DNA of 64,000 nt from JAIPAN01 sp040403555 (GTDB lineage: Bacteria > Bacteroidota > Bacteroidia > Sphingobacteriales > Sphingobacteriaceae). Below the pieces are notes generated by a model that worked only from the letters and a program-made list of their open reading frames with translations, did no database searches and was not told where the DNA came from. The translations under genes and the position numbers were made by a program. Of this stretch, positions 16,916-26,286 are shown in pieces. How positions within the stretch are numbered: the stretch's first letter is position 1; each line of letters starts with the position of its first letter. The stretch lies in contig JBBAKN010000003.1 of assembly GCA_040403555.1 (NCBI GenBank), forward strand, positions 62,001-126,000, read 5' to 3'.

Positions 16916-19900
16916 TTAGTTAAACAAGTATCTCACACCCATTTGACCAGACCAAGTTGAACCAGATTGTAAGTAACCTGTTCCGTTAGCTGGAGTTTTA
17001 AAGTTAAAACCACTAGCACTTGAATTATACGTAATAATAGAAGATGCTTGGTTAGATACGTAGTAAGATTTACCCCAGTTTTTGTTAATCATGTTACCTA
17101 CGTTGTAGATATCAAAAGTTAACTGCAATTTGTTTTTAGTACCTTTTACAATACCACCAAATTCTTGGGTAAAGCGTAAATCAAATTGATTTTCCCACTG
17201 CGTGTGTGCACCATTACGTTTAGCATACTCACCTCTGTGTTTGCTTAAGTATGGGTCAGCATTGATGAATGCATCTAAATCATACCATTGGTTAGTTACA
17301 CTTCCGTAACCTGTTGCTGCAACCATTTTAATTTCAGTCTGGAATTTCGGAATGTAAATTAAGTCGTTACCAGTGTTACCATCTTTGTTTAGGTCACCAT
17401 TATACAAATACGTAAATGGAGAACCTGAACGACCGGTATAGAACAAGCTAAATGAAGTTGAAGATTGTTTTTGATTACCGTAAGCAAATTTATAATCTAA
17501 TGAACCAATTACACGGTGTTTCTGCTCGAATTGTGAGGTAGTTAACGGTGCATTATTCGGATCGTTTACAATTTGAACGAATTGAAAGTTAGATAAAGCT
17601 GTTGAGCTAGTACCATCGTTTACAGAAGTTGCTCTTCCACGAGTGTAAGCAACCATTGCTGATAAACCAAAATCAAAAGTTTTAGACAATTGACCGGTGA
17701 TGCTAGCAGTATAACCTTTATTGGTATTGCCTAACAATACTGCATTGGTAAAGTTAATACCATCTACTTTAGTTGTAGAGAATAACGCACGGTTATCAGC
17801 ACTTCCAGAAAGCGTAGCATCAATTGGTGCAACAGAAGCTTTTAAGTTCAAATCAGCATAATTGATGTTGTTTAAGGTTTTAGAGTAAATACCTTCAACA
17901 GTCGCATTAATGCCGTATGGCAATTTAAAGTCGAATGCCAAGTTATTTCTAAATACCTGTGGTAATTTGAAATCTGGAGCTACTAAATCAACCTCAGCTT
18001 TGTTTGAACTTCCACCATAAAGTGTTGCAGCAGAACCTTGGTTATTCGGATCGGCAATAAATGCCAATGCTGGAACTGTTGATCTAAGAATATTTACAGT
18101 ACTGAACAACATACCGCTGTTTGAGTATTGGTTAGACAACCATACGAAAGGTACACGGCCAGTAAAGATACCTGTACCACCACGTACTTGGAAAGAACGA
18201 TCGCCGTTTACATCCCAGTTAAAGCCTAAACGTGGAGACCACAATGGTTTAGTGCTCGGAGTAACATCGGTTTTGTAACCAGGAAAAGCAGTTTCTGCTA
18301 AGGTATTTTGTAATGGTTTGCTACCAAAAATTGGAATATCCATACGAATACCAGCAGTTAATTTTAAACCTTTAGCCGCTTCAAACTCATCTTGAGCATA
18401 GAAACCTAATTGAGCAGCAGTAAATTTAGCTTCTGGTTTAGCATTACCTGCAACTCTAGAGTAGGTAGCTTGTACTTGATCTGGAGTGCCGGCTAAGAAG
18501 TTAGCAACAGTATTATATGTCCAACGACCATTGAAGTTGTTGATGAACAAGTTGCGGAATTTAAAGAATTCGTTGTGGGTACCAAAAGTTAAGTTGTGTT
18601 TACCTAAACTAGTTTTAAAGTTATCGGTTAACTCCATAACATCTTGGTCTAACTGGTTAGCCACAGAACTTCTTTCAGAACCTAAAGAGGCAATGTTAGA
18701 TGCAAAACCATCTAAGGCTTTAATCTCAATGAATGGGAATAAAGAACCAGCGGTTTTACGCTGATCGCGAATGATAGAGTATCCTAAAATTAAGTTGTTC
18801 GTAGTACGATCGGTAATTTTAGTACGTAACTCTAATACACTGTTATTTTGCGTATTGGCAAATTTATAAGCGTTGTTTCCGTAACGGAAAGAAGTACCGC
18901 TTCTAGAAATGTTATCATCAAATGCATCAATATAGTTATAACGGAAAGTCAACTGATTGCGTGGGTTGATGTTCCAATCGAATTTAGCAAACACTTTATT
19001 GTTTTGAGTTTGCTGATCTTCTGGTCCATATGAACCTACATCATAACCCATAGTTAAAGCTTTAGCAGCAATAGATTGTGCAGTAGCTAAAGAAATAGCA
19101 GAACCAACTTCACCAGCATTGTTAAACAATGGAGATTGAACACGTTGCAGCTCGGCATTCACGAAGAAGAACAATTTATCCTTTATGATTGGGCCACCAA
19201 AACGGAAACCGTATTGGTTGTTCATGAATTTAGTTGAACGAGCATTGGTTAATGCATTTCTACCAACAGTGTTTTGGTTACGACCAAATAAATAAGCAGA
19301 ACCTTCAAATTTGTTAGAACCTGAACGGGTAATTGCATTTACACCAGCACCGGTAAAGCTACCTAAGGTAACATCATATGGTGCCAACACTACTTGAATC
19401 TCTTGAATCGCATCGATAGAGATAGGCTGCGTGTTTGCTTGACCACCTGGAGTACCAGAACTTGCCAAACCAAATACGTCGTTATTAACCGCACCATCAA
19501 TAGTGATGTTGTTGTAACGGTTGTTTGCTCCACCAAAAGAGTTACCACTAGCTTGAGGAGTTAAACGAGTAAAATCTTGTAAGCTTCTGCTTAAAGAAGG
19601 CATTTTCTCGATTTGCTCTCTGCTAATACTAGTTGCAGCACCTGTACGTTTGCTATTAAACACATTGTCTTTGGTTCCTACAACCACTACTTCAGCTAAT
19701 TGCTGACCAGCTTTTTCAAGTACTGGGCTTAAGCTTAAGTTTTCACCTAACTTCAAAAACACATCAGTTACTTTGTAGCTACGATAGCCTAAATAGGTGA
19801 TTTCAATGGTGTAAGGTCCACCTACACGTAAATTTGAAATCATAAATCTACCACCTGTATTGGTGGAAGCACCGTAAACCGTTCCGGTTGGGGTGTGAAT

Positions 19901-20035
19901 AGCTTTTACAGAAGCACCAACTAACGTTTCTTGAGCGTCTTTGATGGTTCCTGACAAACTACTGGTAGTAACCTGTGCAAACACACTTACTGTGGCAAAC
20001 ACAAGAACTAATGAATAAAGTAATTTTTTCATCAT
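16916..20035 (-). CDS. Oar-like TonB-dependent receptor with carboxypeptidase-regulatory-like domain (copy 2)
   Basis: 1039 residues with the same architecture as the neighbouring receptor. Signal peptide 1-21 (ends SVFAQ), a CnaB-like domain (about 25-110, SGTIKDAQETLVGASV), a plug (SRSLQDFTRLTPQASGNSFGG, IDGAVNNDVFGL), then a barrel ending MGVRYLFN. The plug segments of the two copies are nearly identical while the barrel loops differ, pointing to duplication followed by loop divergence. No SusD and no anti-sigma gene adjoin it. A TATATTTG box lies about 64 nt upstream. Confidence 0.9.
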   Translation of the reverse strand: MMKKLLYSLVLVFATVSVFAQVTTSSLSGTIKDAQETLVGASVKAIHTPTGTVYGASTNTGGRFMISNLRVGGPYTIEITYLGYRSYKVTDVFLKLGENLSLSPVLEKAGQQLAEVVVVGTKDNVFNSKRTGAATSISREQIEKMPSLSRSLQDFTRLTPQASGNSFGGANNRYNNITIDGAVNNDVFGLASSGTPGGQANTQPISIDAIQEIQVVLAPYDVTLGSFTGAGVNAITRSGSNKFEGSAYLFGRNQNTVGRNALTNARSTKFMNNQYGFRFGGPIIKDKLFFFVNAELQRVQSPLFNNAGEVGSAISLATAQSIAAKALTMGYDVGSYGPEDQQTQNNKVFAKFDWNINPRNQLTFRYNYIDAFDDNISRSGTSFRYGNNAYKFANTQNNSVLELRTKITDRTTNNLILGYSIIRDQRKTAGSLFPFIEIKALDGFASNIASLGSERSSVANQLDQDVMELTDNFKTSLGKHNLTFGTHNEFFKFRNLFINNFNGRWTYNTVANFLAGTPDQVQATYSRVAGNAKPEAKFTAAQLGFYAQDEFEAAKGLKLTAGIRMDIPIFGSKPLQNTLAETAFPGYKTDVTPSTKPLWSPRLGFNWDVNGDRSFQVRGGTGIFTGRVPFVWLSNQYSNSGMLFSTVNILRSTVPALAFIADPNNQGSAATLYGGSSNKAEVDLVAPDFKLPQVFRNNLAFDFKLPYGINATVEGIYSKTLNNINYADLNLKASVAPIDATLSGSADNRALFSTTKVDGINFTNAVLLGNTNKGYTASITGQLSKTFDFGLSAMVAYTRGRATSVNDGTSSTALSNFQFVQIVNDPNNAPLTTSQFEQKHRVIGSLDYKFAYGNQKQSSTSFSLFYTGRSGSPFTYLYNGDLNKDGNTGNDLIYIPKFQTEIKMVAATGYGSVTNQWYDLDAFINADPYLSKHRGEYAKRNGAHTQWENQFDLRFTQEFGGIVKGTKNKLQLTFDIYNVGNMINKNWGKSYYVSNQASSIITYNSSASGFNFKTPANGTGYLQSGSTWSGQMGVRYLFN

Positions 20036-20099
20036 AATGTTTTGGTTAATAATTTAGTTTCATTTGGCCCAAACCCTTTAATGAGTTGGGATTTAGGTA

Positions 20100-20107
20100 C
20101 AAATATA
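20100..20107 (-). promoter_or_regulatory. -7 element of TonB receptor copy 2
   Basis: TATATTTG on the minus strand, a perfect TAnnTTTG, giving a 5' leader of roughly 60 nt. A TTGA near the -33 position is one base off. Confidence 0.5.
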
Positions 20108-20253
20108 GTATGATTTATAATAATCAAGCATCACTTTGTGTTAATTTTATTTAAGCAACTAGTTAAAGTGGTTTCATTTTTTTCAACAATTCGCAAAACC
20201 TCTCAAAAAAGTTATTTTTTGGGCATTTAAAGCCTTTTAACACTTGCTGTAAT

Positions 20254-20262
20254 TGTGGATAA
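20254..20262 (-). promoter_or_regulatory. DnaA-box match upstream of lpdA
   Basis: TTATCCACA on the minus strand, perfect consensus, about 30 nt upstream of the lpdA -7 box. A single isolated site; it could be chance. Confidence 0.25.
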
Positions 20263-20293
20263 GTTGGGATTTTAGATACCCACTCCAAATGAT

Positions 20294-20301
20294 TAGTTTT
20301 G
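20294..20301 (+). promoter_or_regulatory. -7 element of lpdA
   Basis: TAGTTTTG, 23 nt before the chosen ATG at 20325. TTTA at 20271 sits 19 nt upstream as a weak -33. Its position supports the ATG start over a TTG further upstream. Confidence 0.45.
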
Positions 20302-20324
20302 AGGCTTTAAATATTATAATCAAT

Positions 20325-21713
20325 ATGAGTTACGATTTACTAATAATTGGAAGTGGGCCGGGTGGCTATGTAGCCGCTATACGTGCAGCGCAATTGGGCC
20401 TAAAAACAGCCATTGTAGAGAAAGAATCACTTGGTGGAATTTGTTTAAACTGGGGTTGTATACCTACCAAAGCTTTAATTAAAAGTGCGCAAGTATTTGA
20501 ATACATAACCCATGCTGCAGAGTATGGCTTGCACGTTTCTGATGCAAAAGTAGATTTTAATGCCGTAGTAAAACGTAGCCGCGATGTAGCGGATGGAATG
20601 AGTAAAGGCATCCAATTCTTGCTAAAAAAGAATAAAATAGACGTAATTATGGGTACCGCCAAGCTCAAGGGTGGCGGCAAAATACAGGTATTAGGAGCCG
20701 ATGGCACCAATGCCGAATATACAGCCAAGCACATCATTTTAGCCACTGGCGGTCGTTCTAGGGAATTACCCAACCTGAAACAAGATGGCAAAAAAATTAT
20801 TGGCTACCGCCAAGCTATGGTATTGCCACAACAACCCAAAAGCTTAGTAGTAGTAGGTTCTGGCGCCATTGGCGTAGAGTTTGCCTATTTCTACAACAGC
20901 ATTGGCACCCAAGTAACCATTGTAGAATATTTAGATAATATTGTTCCGGTAGAAGACGAAGATATTTCGAAACAACTGATTCGTAGCTTTAAAAAAGCAG
21001 GCATTACAGTAATGACCGGAGCCAATGTAGAATCTGTAGATACCAGCGGTACTGGCTGCAAAGTAGAAGTTAAATCCGCTGCAGGCGTAGAAACCTTAGT
21101 ATGCGATGTGGTACTTTCTGCCGTAGGTGTTAGCCCAAATATTGAAAACATTGGCTTAGAAGAAGTAGGTGTAAAAATCGACAAAGGCCGTGTTTTAGTA
21201 GATGATTTTTATAAAACCAATATAGATGGTGTATATGCCATTGGCGATATTGTGAAAGGACAAGCCCTGGCACACGTTGCTTCTGCCGAAGGTATTATTT
21301 GCGTAGAAAAAATTGCCGGGCACCATCCGGAGCCATTAAACTATAACAACATTCCGGGCTGCACCTATTGCTCTCCAGAAATTGCCTCAGTGGGCTATAC
21401 CGAAAAAGCAGCCAAAGAAGCTGGATACGATATTAAAGTAGGTAAATTCCCATTTTCAGCCTCGGGTAAAGCAAGTGCTGCCGGAGCCAAAGATGGCTTT
21501 GTAAAAGTAATTTTTGATGCCAAATACGGCGAATTTTTAGGCGCCCACTTAATTGGCGCCAACGTAACCGAAATGATTGCCGAAGTTGTAGTTGCTCGTA
21601 AATTGGAAACTACCGGTATGGATATAGTAAAAACCGTACACCCGCATCCAACCATGAGCGAAGCCATTATGGAAGCCGCAGCAGATGCTTACGGCGAAGT
21701 GATTCACCTTTAA
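20325..21713 (+). CDS. lpdA: dihydrolipoyl dehydrogenase
   Basis: FAD/NAD-dependent E3 subunit of 2-oxoacid dehydrogenase complexes; reoxidises dihydrolipoamide. 462 residues from the ATG at 20325. A TTG 72 nt earlier extends the frame but adds unconserved residues and lies upstream of the promoter box. The FAD fold starts at LLIIGSGPGGYVAA. The redox disulphide is in GGICLNWGCIPTKAL, the NAD fold in VVVGSGAIGVEFA, and the catalytic histidine in VHPHPTMSEA near the end. The E1 and E2 genes are not adjacent. Confidence 0.95.
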   Translation: MSYDLLIIGSGPGGYVAAIRAAQLGLKTAIVEKESLGGICLNWGCIPTKALIKSAQVFEYITHAAEYGLHVSDAKVDFNAVVKRSRDVADGMSKGIQFLLKKNKIDVIMGTAKLKGGGKIQVLGADGTNAEYTAKHIILATGGRSRELPNLKQDGKKIIGYRQAMVLPQQPKSLVVVGSGAIGVEFAYFYNSIGTQVTIVEYLDNIVPVEDEDISKQLIRSFKKAGITVMTGANVESVDTSGTGCKVEVKSAAGVETLVCDVVLSAVGVSPNIENIGLEEVGVKIDKGRVLVDDFYKTNIDGVYAIGDIVKGQALAHVASAEGIICVEKIAGHHPEPLNYNNIPGCTYCSPEIASVGYTEKAAKEAGYDIKVGKFPFSASGKASAAGAKDGFVKVIFDAKYGEFLGAHLIGANVTEMIAEVVVARKLETTGMDIVKTVHPHPTMSEAIMEAAADAYGEVIHL

Positions 21714-21730
21714 TTACAAAAAACCGCAAA

Positions 21731-21760
21731 AAACCTACTCCAATCCGAGTGGGTTTTTTT
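21731..21760 (+). terminator. terminator of lpdA
   Basis: AACCTACTC pairs with GAGTGGGTT (one G-U pair) around a 6-nt loop, followed by a seven-T run. Confidence 0.85.
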
Positions 21761-21783
21761 ATTTTTAGTGAAATTATTCATCC

Positions 21784-22623
21784 ATGAAACTACATACCAT
21801 AGATACCGGCTTTTTTAAATTAGATGGTGGCGCCATGTTTGGCATAGTTCCCAAAACCATGTGGCAAAAACTAGTTCCACCCGATGAAAATAATTTATGC
21901 ACCTGGGCTATGCGATGTTTATTAATAGAAGACGGCAAGAAACTAACCTTAATAGATAACGGCATTGGCGACAAACAAGACGATAAATTTTTGAGCCACT
22001 ACCATTTACATGGCGATGATACCTTGGATAAATCTCTAGCCAAATTGGGTTTTTCTAGAGCAGATATTACCGATGTATTTCTTACCCACTTACACTTCGA
22101 CCATTGTGGAGGATCTATCATCCGCGAAGGCGAAAAACTAAAGCCAGCGTTCGAAAACGCACGTTATTGGAGCAACGAGCAGCATTGGCAATGGGCCGTA
22201 GCACCCAACGACCGTGAAAAGGCATCGTTCTTAAAAGAAAACATCCTACCTATTCAAGAAAGTGGCCAATTGAACTTCGTAGAAACGAAAGATGGCGTTG
22301 ATTTTGCAGAAAATGTACGCATTCGCTTCGCTTTTGGACATACCGATGCCATGATGTTGCCCCAAATACAATACAAAGGCAGAACTATTGTATATATGGC
22401 CGATTTATTGCCCTCAGTGGCACACCTACCCCTCCCTTATGTAATGGCTTACGACATGTTTCCGCTACAAACGCTTCATGAAAAAAAGGCTTTTTTAGAA
22501 GAAGCCCTAGCTGGAGATTATATTTTATATTTTGAGCACGATGCCTCAAACGAATGTGCCACTCTGCAACAAACCGATAAAGGTATTCGGGTAAAGGAAA
22601 CCTTTAAATTGAGTGAATTGTAA
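21784..22623 (+). CDS. MBL-fold metallohydrolase
   Basis: 279 residues with the metallo-beta-lactamase signature LTHLHFDHCGG (HxHxDH), a downstream histidine in AFGHTDAM, the aspartate in VYMADLLPS, and a final histidine in YFEHDAS. This arrangement resembles the AttM/AiiA-type lactonase and cytosolic hydrolase branch, but the sequence alone does not show the substrate. There is no signal peptide, so it is probably cytosolic. It follows the lpdA terminator; the imperfect TATTTTTA at about 21759 could be its -7 box. Confidence 0.8.
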   Translation: MKLHTIDTGFFKLDGGAMFGIVPKTMWQKLVPPDENNLCTWAMRCLLIEDGKKLTLIDNGIGDKQDDKFLSHYHLHGDDTLDKSLAKLGFSRADITDVFLTHLHFDHCGGSIIREGEKLKPAFENARYWSNEQHWQWAVAPNDREKASFLKENILPIQESGQLNFVETKDGVDFAENVRIRFAFGHTDAMMLPQIQYKGRTIVYMADLLPSVAHLPLPYVMAYDMFPLQTLHEKKAFLEEALAGDYILYFEHDASNECATLQQTDKGIRVKETFKLSEL

Positions 22624-22628
22624 AATTA

Positions 22629-22660
22629 TTTGATTTAAAGGGGCTTAAATGCTATTTTAG
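22629..22660 (+). promoter_or_regulatory. promoter of smc
   Basis: TTTG (22629-22632), a 20-nt spacer and TATTTTAG (22653-22660), 22 nt before the smc ATG. The spacer equals that of the tRNA-His promoter, supporting TAnnTTAG as a working -7 variant. Confidence 0.5.
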
Positions 22661-22682
22661 TACCCGTCTTGTAAACTAATTC

Positions 22683-25600
22683 ATGCAGCTTACCCAATTA
22701 GAAATAAAAGGATTCAAAAGCTTCGGCGATAAAATTACCATCCACTTTAATGAGGGGGTAACGTCTATTGTGGGGCCCAATGGTTGCGGAAAATCGAACG
22801 TAGTTGATGCCATTCGTTGGGTATTGGGAGAGCAGAGTACCCGCATGTTACGTTCCGAAAAAATGGAAAACATCATTTTTAACGGTACAAAAACACGTAA
22901 ACCCTCCAATTTAGCTGAGGTTTCTTTAAGTTTCGACAATACCAAGAATATCCTCCCTACCGAATATTCGCAAGTAACCATTACCCGCAAACTGTATCGT
23001 AGCGGCGAAAGTGAATACCGTTTAAACGATGTTCAGTGTCGATTAAAGGATATTACCGATTTATTTCTCGATACCGGAATTGGCTCCGACTCCTACTCTA
23101 TTATTGAGTTAAAAATGATCGACGAGATTATTGCCAATAAAGAAAATTCGCGAAGAGCTTTGTTTGAAGAAGCTTCTGGCATTTCGAAATACAAACTGCG
23201 TAAAAAGCAAACCTTCTCTAAATTAAAAGATACCGAATCAGACCTGAGCCGTGTAGAAGATATTTTATTCGAGATTGATAAAAATTTAAAAACACTCGAA
23301 AATCAAGCTAAAAAAGCAGAGCGCTACTATAAACTAAAAGAGCAATACAAAGAATTAAGTGTGCAATTGGCCTCTTTTCGCATTGCAGGGTACCGAAACG
23401 CTTTAGAAACTCTAGATAAACAGGAACAAGATCAAAATGCAGGAAAATCGGGCATAAGCAGCGCAATTGACACCTTGGAAGCTAGCTTGCAACAACAAAA
23501 ACTGGCACACCTTACTCAAGAAAAAAACCTAAGCACGCAACAAAAAGCTGCCAACGAGTTTATTGCCAAAATAAGAGCCTACGAAAGCGATAAAAAGGTA
23601 AAAAATGAACAGTTGCGCTTTTTAGAAGATAAAGAAGCTAGAATAAAAGAAGAGCTAGAAAAAGATCGTCAACAACTTAACCACGTTGACTATAACCAAA
23701 AAAGCTTAAACGAAGAGTTAAGTCAAGAAAAAAGCATTATAAATAGCTTGCAAATAGATTTAGAAAAACAAAAAAGCAGTGTAGATGCCTTGCGGGAGCA
23801 GCACCAAAATTTCAGAACGCATGTAGATAGCTTGGTGAAAGAAAACAGTCAAAAGCAGCAGGCACTTAATGAACTTGAAAAAAACCTAGCCATTTTACAC
23901 ATACAGCGGGATGCTTTACAACAAGAAAGTACCCGAAATACCAGCGATGCGCAATCGAAAGAAGTAGAATTAACCGAATTTGATAAAGCCTTAGCCCATT
24001 TAGAACATCGTTTACAAACCCAACAACAAGAATTAAGTCTGGCTCAAAAACTCGAAGCTGACTTACAAGAAAAGCTAAAAGTAAGTGAAGAAAAAATTCA
24101 AGAACAAAAGCAAGAAAGCCAAGATTTAAACAGAAAACTAGACGCCAAGCAAAACGAATACAACCTTACCAAATCTATGGTCGACAATTTGGAAGGCTTC
24201 CCCGAATCTATTCGTTTCTTGAAAAAAAATACCAATTGGGCCAAGCAGGCGCCTTTATTCTCCGATATTTTGTTTTGCAAAGAGGCTTACCGCATTGCTA
24301 TTGAAAACTATTTAGAACCCGTAATGAACCATTATGTGGTGCAAACGCAGCAGGAAGCCATAAAAGCCATTACCCTACTCAGCGATTCGGCCCAAGGCAG
24401 AGCTAATTTTTTTATTCTCGATGCTTTAAAATCATCGGTTAAGAAAACTGAAAAGCAAGTAGCTAAAATCAATTTAGTAGCAGCCCTTGATATTATTGAG
24501 GTAGGTGCCAACTATCGTCCGCTTTGCGAACTGCTCTTAAAAAACGTATATGTTATTGAAAGCGGCGAAGAGGAAGAATTAGCCAATACCTTACCACAAG
24601 AAGGACAAATTTTATTAAGCAGTAGCGGTAAATACAGTAAAAGTACCTATACTATGGCTGGCGGCTCGGTAGGTTTATTTGAGGGAAAACGTATTGGTCG
24701 GGCTAAAAACTTAGAAAATTTAGCCAAAGAGATTTCGAGTTTAGAGCAGAAAATAACTACCCTACAGCATACTATCGAAAAGGAAAGCCAAGGCTTGGAA
24801 ACCCTAAAAGCAGCATCGCAAAAGGAACAAAACAGCCAAAAGGAACAAGTGCTACAAGGTCTTAACAACGAATACATCTCTACTAAAACCAAACAAGAGC
24901 AATATGTGGCTTTTATGGAGAATAGTAAAAACCGCAAACAAGATATTGAAAGCAAAATTGCAGGTATTCTAGCAGAAATTGAACGCTCGGAACCTAAAGT
25001 TGCCGAACTAAAAATCGAACAGGAAATTAAACAGCAGGCCTTGGTACAAGCCCAACAAGAATACCAAAATCTTTCCGACCGGTTAACTACCGAGGCCACT
25101 GCCTATAACCAAGAAAATATCAAATTCCATCAGCAACAAAATAAGGTATCTGGGCTAGAAAAAGATTTGGACTACCGAAATAGTCAACATGCCAACCTCT
25201 CGGAACTCATACAAAATAACCACGCTATTTTTGAGCAAACACAGGCAAATATTAAAGAAACGCTAAAACACGTAGATCATTCTGACGATGATTTGGTAGC
25301 CATGTACACCCAAAAAGAAGCTTTGGAAAAAGGTGTAGAAGAACTAGAACAAGCCTATTATGCTGCTCGGGGTGCCATTACTGAAACGGAAAACGCCATT
25401 GCAGAACAGCGTAGGAAAAAAGAACAAGCCGATTTCTTAGCCAACGAGCTAAAAGACCAAAAAACGAATTTAAAACTCGAATTAAATGGGCTAAAAGAGC
25501 GTTTATCGGTAGAATTCACCATTGATATTAATGATTTATTGGAAAGCGATGTGCCCGAAGGCGAAAATGAAGAAGTCTTAAAAGAGAAAACCGAAAAGCT

Positions 25601-26225
25601 TAAACGCCAGCTGGATGATTTTGGAGGCATTAACCCTATGGCCATAGAGGCCTACCAAGAAATGCAAGAGCGTTTTGTATTTATACAAACCCAGAAAAAA
25701 GATTTATTAGACGCAAAAACTTCGCTTTTAGAAACCATAAAAGAGATAGACGATACGGCAAAGGCCAAATTCATGGAAGCCTTCACCCAAGTTCGAGAAC
25801 ACTTCATTGAAGTTTTCCGTTCCTTATTTAACGAGGAAGATTCCTGCGATTTAATACTCTCCGACCCAGAAAACCCACTCGACTCTGATATTGAGATTAT
25901 GGCCCGTCCGAAAGGCAAGCGTCCGCTTTCTATCAATCAACTATCAGGTGGAGAGAAGACGCTTACAGCCACGGCCCTCCTATTTTCGCTGTACCTGCTT
26001 AAGCCTGCACCTTTCTGCATTTTTGATGAGGTAGATGCTCCTTTAGATGATACCAACATCGATAAATTCAACACGATTATCCGCAAATTCTCCAATCAAT
26101 CGCAATTTATTGTGGTATCGCACAACAAGCACACCATTGCCAGCACCGACATTATTTACGGGGTAACCATGGTAGAACAAGGTGTATCAAAAGTAGTGGC
26201 GGTAGATTTACGTGAAGTGGCTTAA
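22683..26225 (+). CDS. smc: chromosome segregation ATPase SMC
   Basis: Condensin ATPase that organises and segregates the chromosome with ScpA/ScpB; scpB is at 41333 in this window. 1180 residues, full length. Walker A GPNGCGKSN at 31-39. A first coiled coil runs about 165-500. The hinge domain (about 500-650) begins near NLEGFPESIRF, and a second coiled coil returns to the head. The signature LSGGEKTLTA lies near 1087, with Walker B CIFDEVDAPLDD just after. The asnS gene follows 61 nt later but has its own -7-like box. Confidence 0.96.
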   Translation: MQLTQLEIKGFKSFGDKITIHFNEGVTSIVGPNGCGKSNVVDAIRWVLGEQSTRMLRSEKMENIIFNGTKTRKPSNLAEVSLSFDNTKNILPTEYSQVTITRKLYRSGESEYRLNDVQCRLKDITDLFLDTGIGSDSYSIIELKMIDEIIANKENSRRALFEEASGISKYKLRKKQTFSKLKDTESDLSRVEDILFEIDKNLKTLENQAKKAERYYKLKEQYKELSVQLASFRIAGYRNALETLDKQEQDQNAGKSGISSAIDTLEASLQQQKLAHLTQEKNLSTQQKAANEFIAKIRAYESDKKVKNEQLRFLEDKEARIKEELEKDRQQLNHVDYNQKSLNEELSQEKSIINSLQIDLEKQKSSVDALREQHQNFRTHVDSLVKENSQKQQALNELEKNLAILHIQRDALQQESTRNTSDAQSKEVELTEFDKALAHLEHRLQTQQQELSLAQKLEADLQEKLKVSEEKIQEQKQESQDLNRKLDAKQNEYNLTKSMVDNLEGFPESIRFLKKNTNWAKQAPLFSDILFCKEAYRIAIENYLEPVMNHYVVQTQQEAIKAITLLSDSAQGRANFFILDALKSSVKKTEKQVAKINLVAALDIIEVGANYRPLCELLLKNVYVIESGEEEELANTLPQEGQILLSSSGKYSKSTYTMAGGSVGLFEGKRIGRAKNLENLAKEISSLEQKITTLQHTIEKESQGLETLKAASQKEQNSQKEQVLQGLNNEYISTKTKQEQYVAFMENSKNRKQDIESKIAGILAEIERSEPKVAELKIEQEIKQQALVQAQQEYQNLSDRLTTEATAYNQENIKFHQQQNKVSGLEKDLDYRNSQHANLSELIQNNHAIFEQTQANIKETLKHVDHSDDDLVAMYTQKEALEKGVEELEQAYYAARGAITETENAIAEQRRKKEQADFLANELKDQKTNLKLELNGLKERLSVEFTIDINDLLESDVPEGENEEVLKEKTEKLKRQLDDFGGINPMAIEAYQEMQERFVFIQTQKKDLLDAKTSLLETIKEIDDTAKAKFMEAFTQVREHFIEVFRSLFNEEDSCDLILSDPENPLDSDIEIMARPKGKRPLSINQLSGGEKTLTATALLFSLYLLKPAPFCIFDEVDAPLDDTNIDKFNTIIRKFSNQSQFIVVSHNKHTIASTDIIYGVTMVEQGVSKVVAVDLREVA

Positions 26226-26257
26226 GCAAAGGGCTGTGAAAACTGCGAAATCCTTCG

Positions 26258-26265
26258 TATTTTAG
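26258..26265 (+). promoter_or_regulatory. -7-like element of asnS
   Basis: TATTTTAG, identical to the smc box, 21 nt before the asnS ATG. No clear -33. Confidence 0.35.
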
Positions 26266-26286
26266 CACCTTATTCCGTTGAAAATT

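Noticed and set aside
12889..20035. SusC/SusD polysaccharide utilisation locus
   Set aside because: No SusD-like lipoprotein, glycoside hydrolase or sensor gene is near; the receptors are of Oar type.
20253..20324. TTG start extending lpdA by 24 residues
   Set aside because: The extension is unconserved in character and begins upstream of the TAGTTTTG box; the ATG at 20325 gives the standard N-terminus.
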